A DNA stretch of 64,000 nt. Origin: Vibrio sp. SCSIO 43137 (GTDB taxonomy: Bacteria; Pseudomonadota; Gammaproteobacteria; Enterobacterales; Vibrionaceae). The stretch covers positions 434,001 to 498,000 of the forward strand of contig NZ_CP116383.1 in NCBI RefSeq assembly GCF_028201475.1, read 5' to 3'. This document shows positions 37,527 to 46,263 of the stretch, one piece after another. The number at the start of each line of letters is the position of its first letter. Within the stretch, counting starts at the first letter, position 1. A model generated the notes under the pieces. The model was given only the letters and a program-made list of their open reading frames with translations, searched no databases and was not told the DNA's origin. A program made the translations under genes and the position numbers.

Positions 37527-38756
37527 ATGATGCAAAGTTTTGATATCGCAATTGTTGGTGGTGGTATGGTCGGGCTGGCGCTCGCCTCCGCATTGAAGCA
37601 GTCTGATCTGCGTATCGCTGTCATTGAGGGAGTAACACCCAAAAAAGAACTGACAGAATTACCTGATGTACGTGTATCAGCCCTAAGCAGGGCAAGTGAG
37701 AGAATACTCCGCAATGTCGGCGCGTGGCAGGGAATCGAAAACCGCAGAATGTCACCTTATACCGCTATGGAAGTGTGGGAGCAGGATAGCTTTGCCCGAA
37801 TTGAGTTTGATGCCACGCATATGGGGCAGGCAAATCTTGGTCAGATTGTTGAAAACAGAGTGATTCAGCTGGCATTGCTTGAACAGGTAGTGCAACAGAG
37901 CAACGTTGAGCTGTTTATGCCTGACAGATGTAAAAATCTGGTAGTAGGTGAAAGTGAGGCCTGGCTGACTCTGGATAGCGGTGAGTCCTTAACGGCGAAA
38001 CTGGTGGTTGGTGCTGACGGAGCGAACTCCTGGGTAAGGGAGCAAGCTGATATTCCTCTTACCCATTGGGATTATGGCCATTCAGCTTTGGTGGCCAATG
38101 TTCGTTCCTCTGATGCTCACGGCAAGACAGCCAGACAAGCATTTACTCCTATGGGGCCTTTGGCATTTCTGCCTATGAGCGAGCCGGATATGAGCTCCAT
38201 TGTCTGGTCAACGGATCCCAACAGGGCTGAACAGCTTCAGGCTATGCCGGAAGCGGAGTTTAATAAACGCCTGAGTGCAGAGTTTGATATGCGCCTTGGT
38301 CTCTGCTCAGTAGTAGGAGAACGGCAGGTGTATCCTCTGAAGATGCGCTATGCCCGTGATTTTGCTTTGGAGCGTATCGCCTTAGTGGGAGATGCCGCTC
38401 ATACCATTCATCCGTTAGCTGGTCAGGGGGTGAATCTGGGGCTGCTTGATGCCGCTAGTCTGGCACAAGAGCTTATCCGCTTATGGCAGTCAGGCGAAGA
38501 TATTGGCCGCAAGCATAATCTACGCCGATATGAGCGCTGGAGAAAAGCGGAAGCGGCTAAGATGATAGCGGCAATGCAAGGTTTTAAAGATCTGTTTGAA
38601 GGCGGTAACCCTGCTAAAAAGCTGATTCGGGGAATCGGCATGACACTGGCCGGTCAGTTACCAGGAGCGAAAGATGAAATCATGAAACACGCCCTGGGCC
38701 TGAAGGGAGAGCTACCTGAGCTGGCCAAGCAGAGTAGTATACAGAAAGTTCAGTAA
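37527..38756 (+). CDS. ubiI: ubiquinone synthesis C5-hydroxylase (VisC)
   Basis: A 409-residue flavin monooxygenase, paralogue of ubiH immediately upstream (3 bases apart). FAD motif DIAIVGGGMVGLALA, LVVGADGANSWVR, and ALVGDAAHTIHPLAGQGVNLGLLD are intact. UbiI hydroxylates C5 of the ring. The start could be either of two adjacent ATGs. The gene is followed by a strong bidirectional terminator. Confidence 0.92.
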   Translation: MMQSFDIAIVGGGMVGLALASALKQSDLRIAVIEGVTPKKELTELPDVRVSALSRASERILRNVGAWQGIENRRMSPYTAMEVWEQDSFARIEFDATHMGQANLGQIVENRVIQLALLEQVVQQSNVELFMPDRCKNLVVGESEAWLTLDSGESLTAKLVVGADGANSWVREQADIPLTHWDYGHSALVANVRSSDAHGKTARQAFTPMGPLAFLPMSEPDMSSIVWSTDPNRAEQLQAMPEAEFNKRLSAEFDMRLGLCSVVGERQVYPLKMRYARDFALERIALVGDAAHTIHPLAGQGVNLGLLDAASLAQELIRLWQSGEDIGRKHNLRRYERWRKAEAAKMIAAMQGFKDLFEGGNPAKKLIRGIGMTLAGQLPGAKDEIMKHALGLKGELPELAKQSSIQKVQ

Positions 38757-38814
38757 GCTGTTATGTCCGTTGCATCTGATTTATAGATGGCTTTTATATA
38801 GGTAACGACAATGA

Positions 38815-38842
38815 AAAAGGGTTGGCATTTGCCAACCCTTTT
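38815..38842. terminator. bidirectional terminator between ubiI and ytfK
   Basis: A 12-bp stem AAAAGGGTTGGC/GCCAACCCTTTT with a 4-nt loop and T-runs on both strands, placed between two converging genes. Confidence 0.92.
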
Positions 38843-38882
38843 GTCTCTAACTAATTATTCAGGTTTTGAATTGCTGTGAAAC

Positions 38883-39089
38883 TTAAGCGTAGCAGCCGCG
38901 TAGTTTCATGATTTCCTGATTTACCTCGTTAACGGTTCTGAAGTGACGCTTCTCTGCCCGCTCAGGCAGGATTAACTTGCCATTATCAAACTCAAATTTT
39001 CCGATACCGTATATATATATTCTTCCCTTAAAGAGCCTACTGATGTGTTTAGCTATCATACTTGGCGTATAGCGCTTAAACATTCGCAT
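38883..39089 (-). CDS. ytfK: YtfK family protein (DUF1107)
   Basis: A 68-residue protein. MFKRYTPSMIAKHISRLFKGR and IYGIGKFEFDNGKLILP match YtfK, which in E. coli binds SpoT and favours ppGpp accumulation. The ATG chosen has AAAGGA at the right distance and gives the family length; ten extra residues upstream would precede the ribosome site. With relA, it is the second stringent-response gene in the window. Confidence 0.88.
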   Translation of the reverse strand: MRMFKRYTPSMIAKHISRLFKGRIYIYGIGKFEFDNGKLILPERAEKRHFRTVNEVNQEIMKLRGCYA

Positions 39090-39396
39090 AGTTTTTCCTT
39101 TGTTTTTATCAAGCGCCATAGATTATACAAAAATGACTATGACGGAATTGTGACTAAAACGGAGAAATACTGCTTTTAACCTCTCAAACTTAGTGATTTG
39201 TGCTGAAATCATCAGATTAGAAGTATTTTATCCATCTAAGCGTGATCATCTCCTCAAAATTAGTTGTTGCTTATATGAATATTCCGATAATTTGTGTGCA
39301 TATTTAGCTGTTGAGTAAATTTTAATCACTTATGCAGGGTTGCCGTTTAAGAATAGACCAGTTTTGTTCTAAGTAAATTTCAGCGGAGAACTAAAT

Positions 39397-39426
39397 TAAA
39401 AAAATGCCCGCAGTTTTTGTGCGGGC
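39397..39426 (-). terminator. intrinsic terminator at the end of the structured element
   Basis: GCCCGCA/TGCGGGC with a 7-nt loop followed on the minus strand by a long T-run. No minus-strand protein gene ends near it, which is why a small RNA is suspected. Confidence 0.8.
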
Positions 39427-39577
39427 TAATAGTCACAGATGCATTACACAACAGGCTATAAGCTCAGAGTTAGTCTGCTTAAGCCTTGGTCTTGCCTGCG
39501 GAACTCTTTGATTAAAGAGGATCAAAGCTTCCGTAAAGCAAGCACCGCTGAGCATACTCTATTTTCTGTTGTGTGAA
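39397..39577 (-). ncRNA. candidate structured small RNA or nested inverted-repeat element
   Basis: Four stems nest around one axis: ACACAACAG/CTGTTGTGT (39446-39454 with 39566-39574), GCTCAG/CTGAGC (39462-39467, 39548-39553), GGTCTTGC with GCAAG-ACC (39488-39495, 39538-39546), CGGAA/TTCCG (39499-39503, 39529-39533) and CTTTGAT/ATCAAAG (39506-39512, 39521-39527). On the minus strand an intrinsic terminator follows. The apical loop reads CCTCTTTA on that strand, an anti-Shine-Dalgarno-like sequence. No family recognised; transcription is inferred, not shown. Confidence 0.4.
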
Positions 39578-39696
39578 TATAAATTCATTATTGATTGAAT
39601 AAATATTCTTTTTGTTGCTATCTGGTTTGGGAAGTAGATCTATGTAATGGAGAGAGAATTACAAGATTTTCTAGACTATGATACATGCACTAGGTT

Positions 39697-40173
39697 TCAT
39701 TTGTCCCTACAGATATGGGCAAAAACCGGATTACAGAGGGCTATCAGGTCGTCCAGATCCAACATCAGCCCGGCCATATTACTTCCGCTGCTGATGGTTA
39801 CCTGTTGCATCGGTTTAAACTGCATATCGAATATCACCGGCATCTCCGTTTTCAACTGAAGCGGAGTTACTGTTCCCGGTTGATAGCCGGTCACTTGCTC
39901 CACGTCAGACAGAGATACACAGGTCATTCTGCGGCACTGTAGCAGAGCCCTCACTTTTTTCGGGTCGGCAGCACAATCTCCCGGCACACAGGCTAAGGCG
40001 AAGTTGCCGCCCATATCTCTTAGCAGGATAGATTTAACCATCTGCCGCGCAGAGATGCTTCTCTGCCGGGCAGCATCTTCAACACTGACGGCCGGCGTCC
40101 GGTGAGGCAAAATACGATACCTCACCTGTCTGAGGGCTAATAAATCAGTAACAGGCGTTTGTAGCTCGCTCAC
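39697..40173 (-). CDS. YbaK/EbsC-family aminoacyl-tRNA deacylase-like protein
   Basis: A 158-residue free-standing YbaK domain. SARQMVKSILLRDMGGNFALACVPGD carries the conserved Lys and core strands, and YQPGTVTPLQL and ISSGSNMAGLMLDLDDLIAL match the rest of the fold. It probably hydrolyses a mischarged aminoacyl-tRNA; the substrate is unknown. It is distinct from the argO-linked copy (little sequence identity). It follows ygfZ by 12 bases and is likely co-transcribed with it. Confidence 0.85.
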   Translation of the reverse strand: MSELQTPVTDLLALRQVRYRILPHRTPAVSVEDAARQRSISARQMVKSILLRDMGGNFALACVPGDCAADPKKVRALLQCRRMTCVSLSDVEQVTGYQPGTVTPLQLKTEMPVIFDMQFKPMQQVTISSGSNMAGLMLDLDDLIALCNPVFAHICRDK

Positions 40174-40185
40174 CCTATATTCGCC

Positions 40186-41172
40186 TTAGTCTTCCAGTGA
40201 GTAGGGCGTGTCGACAAGTGACCAGATAATTTCCGGGTTATCCGCTTGCCTGAATTTGACATCACTTTCCAGATTGTTTGGCAGTATTATCAGTCCGATG
40301 GATTTTCCGTCAGCGTACTGATACTGGCAGATAAGTTGTCCGGCATTGCGCCAGTTCTCGCCGACACTTCTTTCCAGAATAATTTTCTCAGCCATTGGGA
40401 TACTCTGCTCACTCTGAACAATAAACATACCGCGTTTGTTTGTACCCCGGTACTTGGCTCTGGCTACGGTCTCCTGACCGGTATAGCAGCCTTTATTGAA
40501 GCTGATACCGTCAAGGGCTTGCAGGTTGAATGTCTGAGGAATATGCTCGTTTTGATTGTCAGAGGTGACTCTGGGAATGGCATTTTCAATATCAAATTTA
40601 TCCCATATGCTTTCATCCGTCAGAGTGAAAGCATGGTTTTCAGTGGCTATATTCTCTGCAATCAGCTCTTCTGCACTCTGCTGATCCAGAATCAATATCC
40701 AGCGCGATTCATCAACTTTTACTGAACTGCCTTTGCCGTTCTGAAGCTGACGAACATCACCGCTACCTTCTGAGATAGTGTTAATATAGCTCTGTACCTG
40801 CTCTCCCATGATACCAAGCACCACTTCATCACTTATGCTGATATCCACCTTGGAAAATACCGCATACTTTTTTATCTCTGCCAAAGCGATATTAACAGCA
40901 GAGGCGTGTTGCAGCAGGGCATAACCTTGATTATGAGCAAACAGACGGAAAATACTCCATACTTTACCTTTTGCATCACAGTGAGCGCCCAGTGTCGACT
41001 TGTCTGCTTCTAATTTGACGATGTCACAGGTGAGCTGACCTTGCAGGTAACTTTTACTATCATTTCCGGTTGCCTGAATTGCCTTCCACGAAGTCAGGTG
41101 AGCGCAAAAGAGGCCCGGAACTTGTTCCCCTTGATTGAGCGGCTGGGGTAGGAATTTATCTTGCCATTTCAT
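40186..41172 (-). CDS. ygfZ: folate-binding iron-sulfur repair protein YgfZ
   Basis: A 328-residue protein related to GcvT that binds folate and supports iron-sulfur enzymes such as MiaB. The strictly conserved KGCYTGQE motif with the essential Cys is present in FNKGCYTGQETVARAKYRG. Divergent from sdhE, an arrangement common in gammaproteobacteria. Confidence 0.93.
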   Translation of the reverse strand: MKWQDKFLPQPLNQGEQVPGLFCAHLTSWKAIQATGNDSKSYLQGQLTCDIVKLEADKSTLGAHCDAKGKVWSIFRLFAHNQGYALLQHASAVNIALAEIKKYAVFSKVDISISDEVVLGIMGEQVQSYINTISEGSGDVRQLQNGKGSSVKVDESRWILILDQQSAEELIAENIATENHAFTLTDESIWDKFDIENAIPRVTSDNQNEHIPQTFNLQALDGISFNKGCYTGQETVARAKYRGTNKRGMFIVQSEQSIPMAEKIILERSVGENWRNAGQLICQYQYADGKSIGLIILPNNLESDVKFRQADNPEIIWSLVDTPYSLED

Positions 41173-41420
41173 GATTTAGATACCTTGGCTGACTATTTTT
41201 ATATCCGCTAACTATAATCGCTGTCACTTTCTATATCCATGAAAAAGTCTTGCGAAAGGCTTCTCTTTCATTAACGGCAATTGCCGCTGAGCAGGCTGCA
41301 ATAGTGCAGGGGTGTATTAAGTATGTTAATTCAGAAATCGTGACCATAGCGGAATTTCTCGGCTGGTTGAGCTGAGCACGACTTGATACACTCATGTCAT
41401 ATCAGAATTGAGGAATCGCA

Positions 41421-41681
41421 ATGTATAGCGCTGAAGATAAAGCAAGAATAAAATGGGCCTGCCGTCGTGGAATGTTGGAGCTTGATGTTGTCATCATGCC
41501 TTTCTTTGAGGAGTGTTTTGAGAAGTTAACTGAACAGGAACAGCAGGATTTTGTTGCGCTGTTGGAGTGTGATGACCCTGACCTGTTTACCTGGGTGATG
41601 CAGCATGGCCGCAGTGACAATGACAGGCTGGCCGCGATGGTAGATAAAATTGTTGCCCACAACCTCAGTAAAGTCCGTTAA
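41421..41681 (+). CDS. sdhE: succinate dehydrogenase flavinylation factor SdhE
   Basis: An 86-residue SdhE (YgfY/CptB) protein that attaches FAD covalently to the flavoprotein subunits of succinate dehydrogenase and fumarate reductase. The essential RGM-x-E motif is CRRGMLELDVVI. GAGGAA lies upstream of the ATG. The next gene, ygfX, overlaps it. Confidence 0.95.
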   Translation: MYSAEDKARIKWACRRGMLELDVVIMPFFEECFEKLTEQEQQDFVALLECDDPDLFTWVMQHGRSDNDRLAAMVDKIVAHNLSKVR

Positions 41682-42078
41682 CCTTACTGTCAGATTTTCC
41701 GGAATAGCCCTTAGCTTTCATATTGTTAGTTTATTGATTGTTGTTTGGGCTGTTTTGGTTTCCTTTCTCCCCCTTATCGCCTCTTTGTGGTTACTGGTTT
41801 ACCTCTCCCCTTATATTTACCCTGAACGGTTTATTTTCTCTGGAATAGTAAGTATCAAGTCTGATGGTTCATTTCGTGCAGGAAAAAGCAAAGGACAAGT
41901 AGACTACTGTATTCGCTTTTATAGCGCATTGGCTCTGCTGTTGAAAACTAAGCAAGGGGAAAGCTTTGTTATCTGGAGAGATGGTTGTGATGAGGCTGAA
42001 TACCGCCAGTTAAAGTGCTTTCTTGAGCAGATTGACAGGCATAAAAAAAGCGACCATTTTCGGTCGCTTAATAGTTGA
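41650..42078 (+). CDS. ygfX: YgfX (CptA) membrane protein
   Basis: About 142 residues with two closely spaced membrane helices (~18-55) and a C-terminal cytoplasmic part ending DEAEYRQLKCFLEQI, as in YgfX. E. coli YgfX was described as a partner of SdhE/YgfY and as a toxin that perturbs FtsZ and MreB; this remains debated. No ATG fits; the start is a TTG at 41650 or 41653 overlapping sdhE by about 30 bases, so the exact start is uncertain. The 3' end contains the nadB terminator. Confidence 0.8.
   Translation: MLPTTSVKSVNLTVRFSGIALSFHIVSLLIVVWAVLVSFLPLIASLWLLVYLSPYIYPERFIFSGIVSIKSDGSFRAGKSKGQVDYCIRFYSALALLLKTKQGESFVIWRDGCDEAEYRQLKCFLEQIDRHKKSDHFRSLNS
42043..42069 (-). terminator. nadB terminator inside the ygfX coding end
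   Basis: AAGCGACC/GGTCGCTT with a 6-nt loop, followed on the minus strand by TTTTTTT. It starts 20 bases past the nadB stop and lies wholly inside the last codons of ygfX. Confidence 0.85.
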
Positions 42079-42088
42079 TTTGTCGACC

Positions 42089-43708
42089 TTATCGGTTCTG
42101 GTATTTTTCAGGTTCCAGAATAGTCGCGCCACTCTCTTCCGCCAGATCCGGATAATCAAGAGTATAGTGCAGCCCGCGACTCTCCTTCCTCTGCATGGCA
42201 CAGCGCACCATAAGTTCTGCTACCTGAAGTAAGTTTCTCATTTCAAGCAGGTTATTCGATACTCTGAAGTTGCTGTAATACTCATGGGTTTCCTGCTGAA
42301 GCATCTGAATTCTGCGCATAGCACGTTCAAGACGCTTATCGGTACGGACAATGCCCATGTAGTCCCACATAAACAGCCTGAGTTCATGCCAGTTATGCTG
42401 AATAATCACTTCCTCATCGGAGTTACAAACCTGACTTTCATCCCATGCAGGTAACTCAGGTGGCATCTCGGCGTCGTCTAACTGTTTTAAGATATCCTTT
42501 GCCGCAGACCAGGCGTAAACCACACACTCAAGTAGGGAGTTGGACGCCATACGGTTTGCACCGTGCAAGCCGGTATAGCTCACTTCGCCGATAGCATACA
42601 GGTTTGTCATATCTGTATGCCCCTGCTTATTCACAATAACGCCACCACAGGTATAGTGCGCCGCAGGTACGATAGGGATCGGCTCTTTGGTCATATCAAT
42701 ACCAAGATCCATCAGACGAACTTGTATGGTCGGGAAATGCTTCTCTATAAACTCAGCCGGCTTGTGGCTGATGTCCAGATACATGCAATCAGCACCGAGA
42801 CGCTTCATCTCAAAATCGATTGCTCTCGCCACAACATCCCTTGGTGCAAGCTCTTCTCTTTCGTCAAAGTCAGGCATAAAGCGGGTGCCGTCCGGTCTGC
42901 GCAGATAAGCACCTTCACCACGAAGGGCTTCTGTCAGCAGAAAGTTTCTTGCTTCCGGATGGAACAGGCAGGTTGGATGAAACTGGTTAAATTCAAGGTT
43001 AGCAACGCGGCAACCTGCACGCCAGGCCATGGCAATACCGTCACCGGAAGAGACATCCGGGTTAGAGGTATATTGGTATACCTTTGAAGCGCCGCCGGTA
43101 GCCAGAACAACAAACTTAGCCCTGACCGTTTCAACGTGTTCAATTTCTCTGTTCCAGACATAAGCACCGACAATTTTATTTTTGTCGCCGCCAACCTTAT
43201 CTTCAGAGATCAAATCCAGCGCATTATGTCTTTCAAGAATGGTGATATTGGGGTGGTTGTGAACATTGTCCTGCAGCGAGGTTTGCATCGCCATACCCGT
43301 GGCGTCTGCCGCATGGAGAATTCGTCTGTGGCTATGGCCGCCTTCACGGGTCAGGTGATAGCGTGGCGCCTCATCTGAGTCATCTTCTTCCCGGTCAAAA
43401 GGAACACCGCCGTCAATCAGCCACTGAACGCACTTTTTAGCATTCTTGGCGATAAACTCTACCGTATCTTCTTCACAGATACCGGCTCCGGCGACTTGAG
43501 TGTCCTGAACGTGAGACTCAATGCTATCAGATTCGTCGAATACCGCAGCAATACCGCCTTGAGCATAATAGGTTGCCCCTTCACTTCTCGGCCCTTTACT
43601 TAAGACGATAACTTTACCGTGTTTCGCTACCCTGAGAGCCAGCGAAAGTCCTGCAGCACCGCTGCCGATGACTAATACATCACATTGATGTTCCTGGTGT
43701 GTATTCAT
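42089..43708 (-). CDS. nadB: L-aspartate oxidase
   Basis: A 539-residue FAD enzyme that oxidises aspartate to iminoaspartate, first step of NAD synthesis. FAD motif [18 protein letters not shown], active-site stretch [21 protein letters not shown], and [18 protein letters not shown] are intact. It is divergent from rpoE with about 360 bases between, as in E. coli. Confidence 0.97.
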   Translation of the reverse strand: MNTHQEHQCDVLVIGSGAAGLSLALRVAKHGKVIVLSKGPRSEGATYYAQGGIAAVFDESDSIESHVQDTQVAGAGICEEDTVEFIAKNAKKCVQWLIDGGVPFDREEDDSDEAPRYHLTREGGHSHRRILHAADATGMAMQTSLQDNVHNHPNITILERHNALDLISEDKVGGDKNKIVGAYVWNREIEHVETVRAKFVVLATGGASKVYQYTSNPDVSSGDGIAMAWRAGCRVANLEFNQFHPTCLFHPEARNFLLTEALRGEGAYLRRPDGTRFMPDFDEREELAPRDVVARAIDFEMKRLGADCMYLDISHKPAEFIEKHFPTIQVRLMDLGIDMTKEPIPIVPAAHYTCGGVIVNKQGHTDMTNLYAIGEVSYTGLHGANRMASNSLLECVVYAWSAAKDILKQLDDAEMPPELPAWDESQVCNSDEEVIIQHNWHELRLFMWDYMGIVRTDKRLERAMRRIQMLQQETHEYYSNFRVSNNLLEMRNLLQVAELMVRCAMQRKESRGLHYTLDYPDLAEESGATILEPEKYQNR

Positions 43709-44069
43709 AAAACAATCAACTTCCCAATTTCAACAAGTGCAATCCAGATTGCGCTTCAAATAACTTACCAACGCAGTGGATTATGTCGCTAAATTAACAG
43801 CTCAGCAAATTTGTTTCACATCAGAGATTTGTAAAACAGTTGCTTTTCCTATCAACTGACCCCAGTATTTCCCTAGTTTCCAGAGAAAAAATGATTAACT
43901 CATCACACTTTGTAATAAAATTCCAAAAATAATAGAAAGGGTTGAACTTTCTATCTGCATCAGAGTCACAATAGTGCTCATGGCAGTGGTGGTGTCAACA
44001 CTACATTTTGCATAATTAATGCTCATATCTGAGAAGGTAAGAGCGATAACAATAGGAGTATGTGCTCGA
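43709..44069. other. nadB-rpoE divergent regulatory region
   Basis: A gene-free stretch containing the sigma-E promoter described separately and, nearer rpoE, AT-rich sequence (TTTTGCATAATTAATG) that could hold a further promoter. I see no RNA gene or repeat. Confidence 0.6.
43944..43970 (+). promoter_or_regulatory. sigma-E promoter of rpoE
   Basis: GAACTT (-35), a 16-bp spacer and TCACA (-10), close to the sigma-E consensus GAACTT-N16-TCTGA. It lies about 100 bases before the rpoE start, indicating autoregulation as in E. coli. Confidence 0.7.
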
Positions 44070-44648
44070 ATGAACGAGCAGTTGACCGATCAGGTACTCA
44101 TTGAGCGGGTTCAAAACGGAGATAAGCAGGCATTTAATCTGTTAGTGATTAAGTATCAGAATAAAGTTTGTAACCTTATCTCACGTTATATAGGTAATTC
44201 AGGTGATGTTCAGGATGTGGCTCAGGAAGCGTTTATTAAAGCGTATCGTGCCATTCCAAACTTCAGGGGCGAGAGTGCCTTTTATACCTGGCTATACCGG
44301 ATAGCTGTTAATACGGCGAAAAACTACATTGTTGCGCAGGGCAGAAGACCACCCGCTACAGATGTGGATGCTGATGAGGCTGAATATTACGAAACGGGCA
44401 GTGCACTGAAAGAAATTTCGAACCCTGAGAACTTAACGCTGTCCAAGGAACTGAAAAGCGTCGTTTTCAGTGCAATTGAGGCGCTACCGGAAGATTTGAA
44501 AACCGCAGTGACATTACGTGAACTAGATGGTTTAAGTTACGAAGAGATCGCTGAGGTAATGGATTGCCCTGTCGGGACAGTACGTTCGCGTATTTTCCGT
44601 GCAAGGGAAGCGGTTGAGAAAAAAATTCAACCACTTTTACAACGCTAA
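44070..44648 (+). CDS. rpoE: envelope-stress sigma factor sigma-E
   Basis: A 192-residue ECF sigma factor. Region 2 DVVQEAFIKAYRA-like DVAQEAFIKAYRAIPNFRG with FYTWLYRIAVNTAKNY binds the -10; region 4 LRELDGLSYEEIAEVMDCP and VGTVRSRIFRAREA binds the -35. It starts MNEQLTDQVL as orthologues do; 17 additional in-frame residues upstream are not homologous. AGGAG is 11 nt upstream. Heads the rpoE-rseA-rseB-rseC operon. Confidence 0.96.
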   Translation: MNEQLTDQVLIERVQNGDKQAFNLLVIKYQNKVCNLISRYIGNSGDVQDVAQEAFIKAYRAIPNFRGESAFYTWLYRIAVNTAKNYIVAQGRRPPATDVDADEAEYYETGSALKEISNPENLTLSKELKSVVFSAIEALPEDLKTAVTLRELDGLSYEEIAEVMDCPVGTVRSRIFRAREAVEKKIQPLLQR

Positions 44649-44674
44649 TACCAGACATGAATAATGGTGAGAAA

Positions 44675-45283
44675 ATGGCTGACAAAGAACTGCTTTCAGC
44701 TCTTATGGACGGAGAGTCCGTCGATAAGGCTTTGATCGCTGAGCTTGAACAGAATCAGGAAAGTCAGGAAACCTGGCAGAATTACCATCTGATGGGTGAT
44801 GTGATGAGGGGGGAAGCCCCCGAAACTGCAAACTGGGACATTGCTGGTAGCGTTATGGCTGCTCTTGATGATGAACCATCACACAAGAAAGAGACAACTC
44901 CGCTGATTGAGGCGCAACCTACTCCTAAGCAGGCAAGGCGTCATTTACCTGCATGGCTGACACAGTTTGGTCAGGTTGGTATTGCTGCCTGTGTTTCTAT
45001 GGCGGTGATTTTTGGTGTGCAGCAATATGGCGGAGACAACACAACAAGCCCGCAGGCGGATCAGCTTCCCGTTTTACAAACCGTTCCTTTAGCTGGTAGC
45101 GTTGAACCTGTGTCCCTGACCCGCGAGTCAGTTTCAACACCTTCTCCTTCGCTAAATGAAGCGCAAAAAGAAGAGCAGCGTCGTCGTATTACCGCGATGC
45201 TACAAGATCACGAATTACAACTAAGGCTGACTGCAGATAACTCAGTTGAGCAAAAGTTAGAACCACAACCGGTAATTGAATGA
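44675..45283 (+). CDS. rseA: anti-sigma-E factor RseA
   Basis: A 202-residue single-pass inner-membrane protein. The N-terminal cytoplasmic domain (MADKELLSALMDGESVD) holds sigma-E, a membrane helix lies at ~95-115 (VGIAACVSMAVIFGV), and the periplasmic domain binds RseB. DegS and RseP cleave it under stress. The ATG with GGTGAG upstream is used; six residues further upstream are unlikely. Its stop overlaps the rseB start (ATGA). Confidence 0.93.
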   Translation: MADKELLSALMDGESVDKALIAELEQNQESQETWQNYHLMGDVMRGEAPETANWDIAGSVMAALDDEPSHKKETTPLIEAQPTPKQARRHLPAWLTQFGQVGIAACVSMAVIFGVQQYGGDNTTSPQADQLPVLQTVPLAGSVEPVSLTRESVSTPSPSLNEAQKEEQRRRITAMLQDHELQLRLTADNSVEQKLEPQPVIE

Positions 45284-46263
45284 AAAAATTTCTGATCAGT
45301 GCCCTTGCACTGTTCAGTTTGATGCAGACCCAAGCCTCAGCGGAAGAGAATGCCGCTGAGGCTTTGTTGCTTCAAATGAATCAGGCAAGTCAGCAACTAA
45401 GTTATGAATTTTCTTATATTTTAATTAAGAAAAACAGTATAGAGCCCCTTCTGTATCGTCATGCCAATGCAGAGACAAAACACTACGCCCATCTCATCTA
45501 TCTCAGCGGCCCGGTAAGAGAAGTTATCCGCCGCGGTAATGAGGTCAGTTATATAGAGCCGGGAGCGGAACCTTTTTCTATTGAATCAGAGCATATGGTT
45601 GGCCCGTTAATGCCTCTGCTCAATAGTGATATCTCAAAACTTAGCCAGTATTACGACTTTATCCTGATGGGGCGGGCAAGAGAGGCCGGAGTTGCAACTC
45701 AGGTTGTCCGTATCGTGCCTAAAGATGGCCAGAGATACTCGTATCTGCTTTGGGTAGATGAGAAATCCAAACTGCCGCTAAGGGCGGATCTTGTCGATCG
45801 GGACGGTGAAATACTGGAACAGTACCGCACCATCTCTTATTCCGTTTCCGAACGTATTGCGACCATGCTAAGTGGTCTGAAAGATGTCCGGCTTCCGGAT
45901 GTTCTTAACCTTCCTGAACAGCAGCCGACCAAATCTTTCTGGAAAGTGAACTGGATTCCGTCAGGCTTTAAACCTCATAACCTGAATCGCTACAAAATAG
46001 CCATGACGCAAAAAGTAGTAGAAAGCCAGCTCTATAGTGATGGTCTATTTAATTTTTCCGTATATGTTTCTGATCAAGATGATCTTTCTCTGAAAAATCA
46101 ACTGGTTCGTCAGGGCAGGAAAACCCTGCATACGGTTGTAAAGGGCAGCAGAGAGATCACTGTTGTAGGAGATATACCTCCGTCAACGGCTGTTCAGGTT
46201 GCTGAGTCTGTGGTGTTCCTGCCGAAAGCGGAGAATCCAGCGGGTGAGGTAAGCGCACCATGA
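45280..46263 (+). CDS. rseB: sigma-E regulatory protein RseB
   Basis: A 327-residue periplasmic protein (signal ~1-21, LISALALFSLMQTQASA) that protects RseA from DegS and senses lipopolysaccharide. Two domains: a LolA/LolB-like part and a smaller C-terminal part (FWKVNWIPSGFKPH). Start and stop overlap its neighbours by four bases each, so translation is coupled. Confidence 0.94.
   Translation: MKKFLISALALFSLMQTQASAEENAAEALLLQMNQASQQLSYEFSYILIKKNSIEPLLYRHANAETKHYAHLIYLSGPVREVIRRGNEVSYIEPGAEPFSIESEHMVGPLMPLLNSDISKLSQYYDFILMGRAREAGVATQVVRIVPKDGQRYSYLLWVDEKSKLPLRADLVDRDGEILEQYRTISYSVSERIATMLSGLKDVRLPDVLNLPEQQPTKSFWKVNWIPSGFKPHNLNRYKIAMTQKVVESQLYSDGLFNFSVYVSDQDDLSLKNQLVRQGRKTLHTVVKGSREITVVGDIPPSTAVQVAESVVFLPKAENPAGEVSAP

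Larger units (their letters stand above)
39090..39696. other. 606-bp intergenic region without a protein gene
   Basis: From 39,090 to about 39,395 the DNA is AT-rich and I see only the ytfK promoter region. From 39,397 to 39,577 it holds the structured element and terminator described separately. From 39,580 to 39,696 it is again AT-rich with no ORF of note. Confidence 0.6.

Noticed and set aside
39446..39574. The nested hairpin could be an integron attC site (size and R/L-type stems similar).
   Set aside because: The terminal boxes (ACACAAC and GTTGTGT) miss the RYYYAAC/GTTRRRY consensus by one base each, there are no cassettes or integrase nearby, and a minus-strand terminator abuts it. 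Small RNA is the better guess.
44060..44104. Short out-of-frame ORF (14 codons) overlapping the rpoE start, an RseD-like leader peptide.
   Set aside because: Its AGGAG is one base from the ATG, too close to work, and RseD in E. coli is larger and lies upstream.
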